Source: CAMAUF01 sp046152925
Lineage (GTDB): Bacteria > Chloroflexota > Dehalococcoidia > Tepidiformales > Tepidiformaceae
NCBI GenBank assembly: GCA_046152925.1
Contig: JBJXFX010000075.1
Location: forward strand, 1-13,391
Length of the DNA: 13,391 nucleotides
Reading direction: 5' to 3'
Part shown: piece by piece, positions 6,898-13,354 of the stretch
Layout: each line of letters starts with the position of its first letter
Position numbering within the stretch: the first letter of the stretch is position 1
Program-made: the position numbers and the translations under genes
Notes under the pieces: generated by a model
Told to the model about the DNA's origin: nothing
The model's database searches: none
Seen by the model: the letters and a program-made list of their open reading frames with translations, nothing else

Positions 6898-7130
6898 CTT
6901 TCGTCGGTGCCTGGTCCCTAGTCCCTCGTCCTTCGTCCTTCGGTGTTGGCCGAGAACGATGGACGAAAGACGAAAGGGCCACGGCCTTGGTCATGGGTTG
7001 GGCCTGAAGGCCGACGTCCTTCGTAGTCTGGACGACCGCTCCCGTGTGGTCGCGGTACTGAGGACGGAGTCCCTCGTCCATCGTCCCTCGCCGAAGACGA
7101 TGGACTAAGGACTGGGGACGAGGGACGACG
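6898..7130. repeat. TCC-type repeats and hairpins between leuC and leuD
   Basis: The leuC-leuD gap carries words such as GTCCCTAGTCCCTCGTCC (from about 6915) in both orientations. TTCGTCC (6932-6938) pairs with GGACGAA (6961-6967), and GACGAAAG occurs twice in tandem there (6962-6976). TCCATCGTC (7077-7085) pairs with GACGATGGA (7096-7104) around a 10-nt loop. Outside that stem, GTCCCTCGTCC (7069-7079) matches GGACGAGGGAC (7116-7126), giving 11-bp arms. The 31-bp repeat copy 2 lies at 7034-7064. No gene is seen. Confidence 0.85.
7034..7064. repeat. 31-bp dispersed hairpin repeat, copy 2
   Basis: This segment is identical over 31 bp to 2468-2498 and in the same orientation. The bases that follow (CGGAG) differ from copy 1, so the outer CCGCTCC/GGAGCGG stem is degraded here. 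Confidence 0.85.
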
Positions 7131-7133
7131 GAC

Positions 7134-8540
7134 CTATTTCCAGGTGCGGATGTCGACGAAGTGGCCGGCGATGGCGGCGGCGGCGGCCATCTGCGGGCTC
7201 ACCAGGTGGGTGCGGCCGCCGGGGCCTTGGCGCCCTTCGAAGTTGCGGTTCGAAGTCGAAGCGCAACGCTCGCCGGGGAGGAGGATGTCGGGGTTCATGC
7301 CGAGGCACATCGAACAGCCCGCGTCGCGCCACTCGAAGCCGGCGTCGGTGAAGACCTTGTCGAGGCCTTCCTGCTCGGCTTGAACCTTCACGAGGCCACT
7401 GCCGGGGACGACCATCGCGCGGACGTGGCTGTTCACCTTTCGGCCGCGGACGACGGCGGCGGCGGCGCGGAGGTCTTCGATGCGCGAATTCGTGCACGAA
7501 CCGAGGAAGACGCGGTCGAGCGCGATGTCCTGGATGGCGGTGCCCGCTTTGAGGTCCATGTACTTGAGGGAGCGCTCAGCGAGCTCGCGGGCCTGCGGGT
7601 TCGCGGCGTCGGCGGGGTCCGGGACGCGGCCGGTGACGGGGACGCTCTGGGCGGGGGTCGTGCCCCAGGTGACGGTCGGGGCGATGTCCGGGCCGTTCAG
7701 CGTGACGACGGTATCGAAGGCCGCGCCGTCGTCGGTGGGGAGCGAGCGCCAGTAGTCGAGGGCTTGCTCCCAGTCGGCGCCTTTCGGCGCGTGGTTGCGG
7801 CCTTCGAGGTAGGCGTAGGTCGTGTCGTCGGGGGCGACGAGCCCGGCGCGGGCGCCGCCTTCGATCGACATGTTGCAGAGGGTCATGCGGCCCTCCATCG
7901 AGAGGGCGCGGATGACGTCGCCGCGGTATTCGAGGACGTGGCCTACGCCGCCCGAGACGCCGATCTTGTTAATGATCGCGAGGGTGACGTCCTTGGCGGT
8001 GACGCCGTCGGCGAGGGCGCCGTTGACTTCGACGGACATGGTCTTGGGCTTGCCCTGCGGGAGCGTCTGGGTCGCGAGGACGTGTTCGACCTCGGAGGTG
8101 CCGATGCCGAAGGCGAGCGCCCCGAACGCGCCGTGGGTCGAGGTGTGGCTATCGCCGCAGACGATCGTGAGGCCCGGCTGGGTGAGGCCTTGCTCGGGCC
8201 CGATGACGTGGACGATGCCCTGGCGGGCGTCGCCGACGCCGAAGTAGGGGACACCGAAGTCCTCGGTGTTCTTGCGTAGGGTCTCCACTTGCTGGACCGA
8301 GAGGGGGTCGAGCCAGGGCTTTTCGCGGTCGATCGTGGGGACGTTGTGGTCGACCGTGGCGAGGGTGAGGTCGGGGCGGCGGACTTTTCGGCCGTTGATG
8401 CGGAGGCTTTCAAAGGCCTGGGGCGAGGTGACCTCGTGGACGAGGTGGAGGTCGATGTAGAGGAGGTCGGGCTTGCCGGCTTCGGAACGGACGAGGTGGT
8501 CGTCCCAGATCTTCTGGGAGATGGTGCGCGGGGTCGGCAT
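7134..8540 (-). CDS. leuC: 3-isopropylmalate dehydratase large subunit
   Basis: LeuC, 468 aa, is the aconitase-superfamily [4Fe-4S] subunit that acts with LeuD in leucine biosynthesis. Cluster ligands are C349 in FLGSCTNSR and C409/C412 in GCSMCLGMNPD. Other hallmarks are YIDLHLVHEVTSPQAFESL near the N-terminus, the VCGDSHTSTHGAFGALAFGIG block (128-148) and the RNFEGRQGPGGRTHLVSP substrate-binding segment (432-449). ATG 8540 is chosen because GGAG sits 5 nt upstream and the protein then starts MPTPRTISQKIWDDHLV as usual. An in-frame ATG at 8576 would add 12 residues and has no Shine-Dalgarno. Length is typical and all key residues are present. No leucine-rich leader peptide or attenuator was seen in the 76 bp upstream. 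Confidence 0.97.
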   Translation of the reverse strand: MPTPRTISQKIWDDHLVRSEAGKPDLLYIDLHLVHEVTSPQAFESLRINGRKVRRPDLTLATVDHNVPTIDREKPWLDPLSVQQVETLRKNTEDFGVPYFGVGDARQGIVHVIGPEQGLTQPGLTIVCGDSHTSTHGAFGALAFGIGTSEVEHVLATQTLPQGKPKTMSVEVNGALADGVTAKDVTLAIINKIGVSGGVGHVLEYRGDVIRALSMEGRMTLCNMSIEGGARAGLVAPDDTTYAYLEGRNHAPKGADWEQALDYWRSLPTDDGAAFDTVVTLNGPDIAPTVTWGTTPAQSVPVTGRVPDPADAANPQARELAERSLKYMDLKAGTAIQDIALDRVFLGSCTNSRIEDLRAAAAVVRGRKVNSHVRAMVVPGSGLVKVQAEQEGLDKVFTDAGFEWRDAGCSMCLGMNPDILLPGERCASTSNRNFEGRQGPGGRTHLVSPQMAAAAAIAGHFVDIRTWK

Positions 8541-8616
8541 AGGAGCTCCGGGGGTGCGAAAAGGTCGAGGGTTCATGGTATCGCAGGTGCGGGTTTTGGG
8601 GTGCTACTCGCGGCGG

Positions 8617-8999
8617 TCACCAAATCGTCCGGACACCATACCGGGGCAGGAGCGCGTCGCTCGTAACAAGGGTGAGGCCCTCCACGCGGGCCTGGGCGAC
8701 AATGATCCGATCGAACGGATCGCCGTGGAGCCGCGGCAGCGTGGGAAGGACGAACAAGTGCGTCTCGTTCACGGGCAGCGTGACGAACCCGGATCCTCGC
8801 TGGGCTTCGATGAAGTCCCGAAGGCCTCCTGGGAGGGGAGCTTACCCAGTGAATGCTTGGTCGCGACTTCCCAGAGCGAGGCAAGGCTCACGAGCAACTC
8901 CGCATCCCTGTCGCCGAGCGCCGAAGCCGCTGAGCGTGACACTCGGTGCCGCGCCAAGGCTGACCAAAGGTACGTCTGGGTGTCGACGAGGAGCTTCAC
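8617..8999 (-). pseudogene. PIN-domain toxin (VapC type) with a one-base frameshift
   Basis: The frame starting at GTG 8999 encodes VKLLVDTQTYLWSALA (D6) and SLASLWEVATKHSLGKLPS (E44), then drifts into unrelated sequence and stops. Shifting frame near 8831-8833 restores the rest of a PIN domain: PGGLRDFIEAQRGSGFVTLP, then HGDPFDRIIVAQA (D94, D97), then LTLVTSDALLPRYGVRTIW ending at TGA 8617. The span is 383 nt, one short of 127 codons plus stop, and loss of one C from a CCCC tract explains it. All four acidic residues of the PIN nuclease active site exist across the two frames. PIN/VapC toxins are Mg2+-dependent RNases cleaving tRNA, rRNA or mRNA. The GTG overlaps the antitoxin stop as GTGA (8996-8999). 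Either the toxin is inactivated or the missing base is a sequencing error. The residue numbering is for the repaired protein. Confidence 0.85.
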
Positions 9000-9421
9000 G
9001 GGCCGGAGGGGGCACGGTCGGCCTGTTGGGCTACGTCGAGGTCGCCGTGGAACCATTCGTCGATTTCCTCGTCCGACAGCGGTTCATCCCAGCCTGGCGG
9101 GAGGTCGACGAGGCCCTCGGCCCGGCCGAAGCCTCGGAAGCCGCCGTTAACCACGGGAGGATGGGCCCGCTGGCGTCGCGCGAAGTCCTCCGACTCGTCG
9201 TCGGTGAGCCGTCGCCCGTGAATTTGGACGGCATCACGGAACCAGGGCTGGTCGAGCAGGCCGGGGGCAGCGAGGGCGCCAGAGGCCGCTGGGGCGACGG
9301 GGGCCGCCGCGAGCGTGACCTTGGCGGAGGGGCCTTCGATGACGATCTCTTCGCCGCGGACCGCGCGCTCGAAGAGGTCGGCAAGGCAGGACGGTGCTTC
9401 TTCAAGCGGTATACGGGTCAT
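8996..9421 (-). CDS. Phd/YefM-like antitoxin of the PIN toxin
   Basis: A 141-aa protein from ATG 9421. Residues 1-40 (RIPLEEAPSCLADLFERAVRGEEIVI, then EGPSAKVTLAAA) match the DNA-binding, dimerising N-terminus of Phd/YefM-type antitoxins. The C-terminus, GFGRAEGLVDLPPGWDEPLSDEEIDEWF (97-124), resembles the toxin-neutralising tail often written GxAKGxIxxxxDFDEPLP. About 55 residues (41-96, Ala/Pro-rich then RRLTDDESEDFARRQ) separate the two, so it is longer than the usual 70-90 aa. It is expected to bind the operon promoter and block the PIN toxin encoded immediately downstream with a 4-bp overlap. TACAGT ends 6 nt before the ATG, and no good Shine-Dalgarno is visible. The frame extends to 9622 but that part is Pro/Arg-rich and unlikely to be translated. 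Confidence 0.8.
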   Translation of the reverse strand: MTRIPLEEAPSCLADLFERAVRGEEIVIEGPSAKVTLAAAPVAPAASGALAAPGLLDQPWFRDAVQIHGRRLTDDESEDFARRQRAHPPVVNGGFRGFGRAEGLVDLPPGWDEPLSDEEIDEWFHGDLDVAQQADRAPSGP

Positions 9422-9427
9422 GGCATC

Positions 9428-9433
9428 ACTGTA
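9428..9433 (-). promoter_or_regulatory. Possible -10 of the toxin-antitoxin operon, leaderless spacing
   Basis: On the minus strand TACAGT (4 of 6 to TATAAT) is followed by GATGCC and then the antitoxin ATG. Transcription would begin at the start codon. No convincing -35 was found. Confidence 0.3.
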
Positions 9434-9547
9434 GCGTTTCGGCTGGTTCTCGTGGCATGTTCGCCTTGACCATGCGTCTACGCTTCGCCCGGTCGTAGCA
9501 TGACCGAGGGGCGGGACTGGCGTGAGGCGGCGATCAGCGAGCGGCGT

Positions 9548-9590
9548 CGCACCCCCTCGCTGGCGCTCAGGGCTCCGCGTCGGGGGTGCG
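9548..9590. repeat. Inverted repeat between the membrane protein and antitoxin genes
   Basis: CGCACCCCC (9548-9556) and GGGGGTGCG (9582-9590) are perfect 9-bp arms around a 25-nt loop that contains CTCGCTGGCGCTCAGGGCTC. It lies about 40 nt after the stop of the membrane protein gene on the minus strand. It may end or stabilise that transcript, but it lacks a T-tract. The remainder of 9422-9626 shows no gene. Confidence 0.55.
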
Positions 9591-9626
9591 GGCGGGGGTG
9601 TTGGCGGGTCGCAGTCGTGCAATCCC

Positions 9627-11168
9627 TCACGGTCGGGGTTCTGGGGCGGGGGCGCCGCGGGTGGCTTCGCGGGCAGGGATCACGACGCGGAAGGTGAGCA
9701 TGGCGGCGATCGCGAGGGCGCCGATTGCGTCGAAGATGATATCGAGTGTCGTGTCCTGGGAGCTTTGGACACGTTTTGAGGCGAGCAACAGGTCGCCGAG
9801 CCATTCGTAAACCTCCCACGTGACGCCCGTGCCAAAGCCGATCGCGACAGCAGCAAGAGTCGCCCCTCTCGACGAAATGCGTGCCCAGCCGCGAGCTGCG
9901 AGGCCCATGAAGCAGTCGTAGACGCCGGACGTCACGGCGGCGACGCCGAGGAAGTGCGTGACCTTGTCGTACTCGGCGATCCGCCGGTAGAGGTCGCCGT
10001 CCGTGCCAAGTGTGTCGGCATACGAACAGACGACTGCGAGGATCTGGGTGGCCGGCGAGAGGCCGCCTGAACCGCGAAAGTGTACGTCGCCAGCGAACAG
10101 CAGCAGGATAGTCGCTGCGAGCTGGAAGACGAGATAGCCCCAGAACGCGGTGAAACCTGGGTCCACCGCTTGGCGCGCCAACAGATAGGCGAGCAAGGGG
10201 AGTAGGGCCGCCGGGCCGGCGACGCTGCGCTTTGGCAGTCCAGCGACGACCCGTGTGAGACCGCGCCGCAGCTCTGCCCCGCTCTCGGAGCATACCGCCG
10301 CGACGCCGGCGTAGGCCGCCAGCGCGTAGACCGTCCCCGCCACGCCGTCGAAGACGAAGTGGTTCCCGCTGGCGACGACGACGAAACTCATGATCAGCGC
10401 TCCGGCGGCAGCGGCCCCGATTTGCGCGCCGCGGCCCCACGGTGCGGCCAGCACGAGGAAGGCGAGCGCGAACCAGCCAACATGGAAGCTCGGGAAGGCG
10501 GCAAATTCGTTGACGAAGCGATGCTCCACCGAATTCGGCGCGATCGTGTCGATCAAGCCCGCCTCCGCCAGCAACCGGGGCGGGGCCATCGGTACGAGCG
10601 CGAACGTGAGGCAGCCGGCGAGCGCGGAGAGGCCCAGCGCGCTGGCGAAGCGGCCGAAGCGCGGGCCATCAATGAGGCCCAACCAGATCAGGGCGCCGAG
10701 CAGGACGGGCAGGTATCCGTGCGAGTAGATCACGTTAACCACATGGAGGAGTGCGTCGTGGTCGACCAGCCAGCCCTGAATCGGTGACTCCAGGTCGAGG
10801 CCAATCGCGCGTTCGAAGCCGAGGAGAGCTTCGGCGTTGCGCGCGGAATGAGCCGCGCCACCTTCGGTGGTGAAGCGCAACACTTCGTACACCACGATGC
10901 CGGCCACAACGCTGAGCACCCGGCGCACAACCGTCGCTCGCGCGGCGATCCGCTGCTCCGGGCGAATGCGCAGCAACAGTGCGACGACGAGAAGGGCGGC
11001 GGGGGTAGACGGCCAGGTCTCGAGTACCTGTGAGCCGAGCGCCGTGAGCGCGAGCAGCAGGGAGACGAAACCGCCGACGCCGGGCCGAAGGAGCGCCCAG
11101 GCGATGCCCGAAAGGAGCACGCCAACAAGGAGAAGCAGGACGGCCTCGGCATCCAGCATGAACGACAT
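9627..11168 (-). CDS. Membrane protein: PAP2/Aur1-like domain joined to DUF2238-like domain
   Basis: A 513-aa polytopic membrane protein. Residues 1-100 hold hydrophobic helices (VLLLLVGVLLSGIAWALL and others). Residues 115-295 are an Aur1/inositolphosphotransferase-type PAP2 domain with VPMAPPRL (192-199), FPSFH (225-229) and SGNHFVFD (267-274), the last two giving the catalytic histidines and the aspartate. Members act as phosphatases or head-group transferases on lipid phosphates at the membrane. Residues 315-495 form a second membrane block: DKVTHFLGVAA (401-411), VTWEVYEWLGD (449-459) and SQDTTLDIIFDAIGA (470-484), resembling the YjdF/DUF2238 family of unknown function. ATG 11168 is the first plausible start; the Shine-Dalgarno is weak and ATG 11159 is an alternative. 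The frame extends further upstream only by reading through the next gene. Substrate unknown. The preceding minus-strand gene ends 110 bp upstream. Confidence 0.8.
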   Translation of the reverse strand: MSFMLDAEAVLLLLVGVLLSGIAWALLRPGVGGFVSLLLALTALGSQVLETWPSTPAALLVVALLLRIRPEQRIAARATVVRRVLSVVAGIVVYEVLRFTTEGGAAHSARNAEALLGFERAIGLDLESPIQGWLVDHDALLHVVNVIYSHGYLPVLLGALIWLGLIDGPRFGRFASALGLSALAGCLTFALVPMAPPRLLAEAGLIDTIAPNSVEHRFVNEFAAFPSFHVGWFALAFLVLAAPWGRGAQIGAAAAGALIMSFVVVASGNHFVFDGVAGTVYALAAYAGVAAVCSESGAELRRGLTRVVAGLPKRSVAGPAALLPLLAYLLARQAVDPGFTAFWGYLVFQLAATILLLFAGDVHFRGSGGLSPATQILAVVCSYADTLGTDGDLYRRIAEYDKVTHFLGVAAVTSGVYDCFMGLAARGWARISSRGATLAAVAIGFGTGVTWEVYEWLGDLLLASKRVQSSQDTTLDIIFDAIGALAIAAMLTFRVVIPAREATRGAPAPEPRP

Positions 11169-11278
11169 CCAGGCATGGGGTGCGTTACGTCTACCTAGGG
11201 TGCACCGGACGGCCTCGCAGTGGTCACGTCCGAAGGGTGCCGTTGTTGCCGCCCATCCGATCCCGCAGGGACGCGCCC

Positions 11279-12115
11279 CTATTGGCGCAGCGCCGCGACA
11301 TGCGCCGCGAAGTCGACGTAGAACTGGTCGACGCTGCGGTTGTAGATGCGGGCGAAGGCGGTTTTCCAGTCGGCCGTCACGGATTGCGCGCAGAGCTCCA
11401 ACAGCGAACCAACACCGGAGCGTTCGACGAGCAGCTTCGCCGCCTGCCGGAAGAGACTGAAGGTGGGCTCTTGGGCAATCTGGGACCGCGTTTCGTAGTC
11501 GGCGAGCCCGGCGACGGACGTGCGGCCGCGGACCGTCGTGCGGTCGTTGCTTTCGACACCGGCGCGCGTGACCAGACCGGCGGCGATCACGGCCTCGAAG
11601 GCGAGGTATTCGGCAGCCCCTTCGGTGAACCAGAGCGGCGCCCGCGGCGCGAAGCAGCCGACCTCGGCCTGGAGGTTGTGGACGTGTTCGTGGACGACGA
11701 CCTTGCGGCGGAAGAATTCGGGGACGGTGGACCAGCCGGCGGCGCTCAGGTCGATGCAAAGCCGGCCAAGGCTCGCGACGGCAGCCGCTGTGCCGCAGAT
11801 CCCCGGGGACGCACCGACGGTGACAACAACGGGAGTGGTCGTCGCGCGGCCGAGCGTCGCGTTGAGGTAGGACCAGGCGAACCAGAGCGCGTCGCCGACC
11901 AGGGCGCCGTCCTGCTGGGCGACGCCTTGGCGGACTGTGACGTCGAAAGCGTCGGGGCCGCGCGAGACCGCGAGCGCCGGGACGAGCGCGCGGCGAGGGA
12001 GCGGGGCCTGGGCTTGCGCCGGCTCGCGACCGACAGCCAGGGCCAGCACAACCAGCGCACTGACGGCGCCCAAGACGCTAACGAGAAGGAGTATCGAGCG
12101 CGATTTTCCGGTCAT
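11279..12115 (-). CDS. Secreted or anchored HExxH metalloprotease-like protein (gluzincin type)
   Basis: A 278-aa protein with a hydrophobic N-terminus (SILLLVSVLGAVSALVVLALAVG, about 7-29) followed by AQAQA, a possible signal-peptidase site or membrane anchor. VVVHEHVHN (139-147) contains the zinc motif HEHVH, and WFTEGAAEYLA (162-172) supplies a downstream glutamate 19 residues after the second histidine. This is the HExxH...E arrangement of gluzincins, with the WxxEGxAEY form seen in the peptidase-MA-like group. The remainder is helical, ending QFYVDFAAHVAALRQ. Cysteines C107, C120, C154 and C242 could form disulfides outside the cytoplasm. ATG 12115 gives a normal signal sequence (MTGKSRS); an in-frame ATG at 12166 would add 17 residues, and neither has a clear Shine-Dalgarno. 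It shares strand with the PAP2-like gene downstream, but a functional link is not evident. Confidence 0.75.
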   Translation of the reverse strand: MTGKSRSILLLVSVLGAVSALVVLALAVGREPAQAQAPLPRRALVPALAVSRGPDAFDVTVRQGVAQQDGALVGDALWFAWSYLNATLGRATTTPVVVTVGASPGICGTAAAVASLGRLCIDLSAAGWSTVPEFFRRKVVVHEHVHNLQAEVGCFAPRAPLWFTEGAAEYLAFEAVIAAGLVTRAGVESNDRTTVRGRTSVAGLADYETRSQIAQEPTFSLFRQAAKLLVERSGVGSLLELCAQSVTADWKTAFARIYNRSVDQFYVDFAAHVAALRQ

Positions 12116-12277
12116 CGCGGCGCACTCTGGCAGCCAAGAGCACTCGATACAAGCAGGCGTGCGCATTGGCCCACAGATCGGGGCCGAAGGGCCGTGTTAA
12201 CGGACTCGAAGCGGTCGCATACCAAAGGGATACGCCTGGCTCCGCCCGGCCAGACAACGAAGAAGCTGGTGTAACGA
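12116..12277. promoter_or_regulatory. Divergent intergenic region upstream of the protease-like gene and ppk2
   Basis: About 160 bp separate two divergent genes, so promoters for both should lie here. I could not pick a convincing -35/-10 pair in either direction. The only purine stretch before ppk2 (GAAGAAG at about 12259-12265) is too far from its ATG for a standard Shine-Dalgarno. Confidence 0.4.
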
Positions 12278-13321
12278 ATGGGTACGTCCACACTCATCCC
12301 GACGAATGGGACAGGCCACGCACACGGAGCCGACGCCGGACCGCCGGAGTCACTGAAGCGCGAGCTGCTGGATGTCTTGCGGAAAGTGCTCCCCTCCGAC
12401 ACGACGGTGCTCGACGAGACGCTGAGCGCCGTCGCCGAGGCGATCCACACGAGCAACTGGGTGCCGATCCCCGAGCGCGTCGTCCTCCAGGAAGAGCTGA
12501 GCGACCTCCACAGCTCACGCGAGTTCATCCAGCTCTTGCGGAGCAAACAGGTCAACGTCCACCGTGTGAAGCGGGCGATGGAGTACGAGTTCGAGCTCGA
12601 AAGCCTCCAGGTCGAACTCGTGAAGCTCCAGCGCTGGGTGCAAGCGGAAGGCCGGCGGCTTGCCATCCTCTTCGAAGGCCGCGACGCGGCCGGCAAGGGC
12701 GGGACGATCCGGCGGTTCATCGAACATCTCAACCCACGCGCGATGCGCGTGGTGGCGCTGCCGAAGCCGACGGACGACGAGACGGGCCAGTGGTACTTCC
12801 AGCGGTACATGCGCCAGCTACCCAACCGGGGCGAGATCGTGTTCTTCGACCGTTCCTGGTACAACCGGGCCGTCGTCGAGCCCGTGAACGCCTTCTGCAC
12901 GCCCGTGCAGTACGAGCGGTTCATGCGCCAAGCGCCGGAGTTCGAACACATGCTCGTCGAAGACGGCGTCGACCTGATCAAGTTCTGGTTCTCGATCTCC
13001 AAGGAGGTGCAGTCGTCCCGCTTCGAATCGCGCCGGAACAACCCGCTGAAGCAGTGGAAGCTCAGCCCGATCGACGAACGCAGCCAAGAGCTCTGGGACG
13101 ACTACACGAAGTACAAAGAAAAGATGTTCAGCCGGACACACACGAGCTTCGCCCCGTGGATCATCGTCAAGGCGAACGACAAGCGCTCCGCACGGCTCGA
13201 GAGCATCCGCTACGCGCTCTCCATCTTCGAGTACGAAGGCAAGGACCACTCACGGGTCTCGGTGATCCCCGACCCGGACATCGTGGCCCGCTACCATCGG
13301 GCGGCGATTAGGATCGATTAA
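12278..13321 (+). CDS. ppk2: Polyphosphate kinase 2
   Basis: PPK2, 347 aa, moves phosphate between polyphosphate and nucleotides (typically polyP-driven phosphorylation of NDP or NMP) and is a cytoplasmic P-loop kinase. Walker A is FEGRDAAGKGGT (132-143, Lys140). Walker B is FFDRSWYNR (189-197, Asp191). The lid and C-terminal signature is SKEVQSSRFESRR...PLKQWKLSPID (241-266). DETGQWYFQRYMRQLP (167-182) is also typical. The catalytic domain begins at about residue 80, where LHSSREFIQLLRSKQ starts the usual PPK2 helix. The first ~78 residues are an extra N-terminus, with a Gly/His/Ala-rich start and a helical segment (KRELLDVLRKVLPSDTTVLD). The sequence looks like a single-domain class I-type enzyme, but substrate choice cannot be assigned. 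The start is ATG 12278. No terminator follows; a repeat copy begins 3 bp after the stop. Confidence 0.95.
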   Translation: MGTSTLIPTNGTGHAHGADAGPPESLKRELLDVLRKVLPSDTTVLDETLSAVAEAIHTSNWVPIPERVVLQEELSDLHSSREFIQLLRSKQVNVHRVKRAMEYEFELESLQVELVKLQRWVQAEGRRLAILFEGRDAAGKGGTIRRFIEHLNPRAMRVVALPKPTDDETGQWYFQRYMRQLPNRGEIVFFDRSWYNRAVVEPVNAFCTPVQYERFMRQAPEFEHMLVEDGVDLIKFWFSISKEVQSSRFESRRNNPLKQWKLSPIDERSQELWDDYTKYKEKMFSRTHTSFAPWIIVKANDKRSARLESIRYALSIFEYEGKDHSRVSVIPDPDIVARYHRAAIRID

Positions 13322-13324
13322 GCC

Positions 13325-13354
13325 GTCCCTCGTCCCTGGGTCCTTCGTCCCTCG
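13325..13354 (+). repeat. TCCCTCGTCC-type repeat directly after ppk2
   Basis: This 30-bp stretch starts GTCCCTCGTCCCTGG and ends TTCGTCCCTCG. It matches 2196-2224 except for one extra G (CTGGG against CTGG). It lies 3 bp after the ppk2 stop codon. The remaining 37 bp of the window hold nothing recognisable. Confidence 0.85.

Noticed and set aside
6887..7081. N-terminal extension of LeuD
   Set aside because: It translates repeat DNA. The LeuD family begins at the ATG at 6886, which has a ribosome-binding site.
6898..7130. CRISPR array
   Set aside because: The repeated words are short, variable and in both orientations, with no regular spacers and no cas genes.
7161..8279. 372-aa plus-strand open frame opposite leuC
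   Set aside because: leuC is unambiguous on the minus strand, and this frame is Gly/Ala/Asp/Val-rich shadow sequence.
8541..8616. Leucine attenuator or leader peptide before leuC
   Set aside because: There is no Leu-rich short frame or alternative hairpins; only a 12-codon in-frame extension without Leu.
11169..11759. Upstream extension of the PAP2-like protein to 710 aa
   Set aside because: It reads through the protease-like gene in another frame and is Arg/Pro-rich without motifs.
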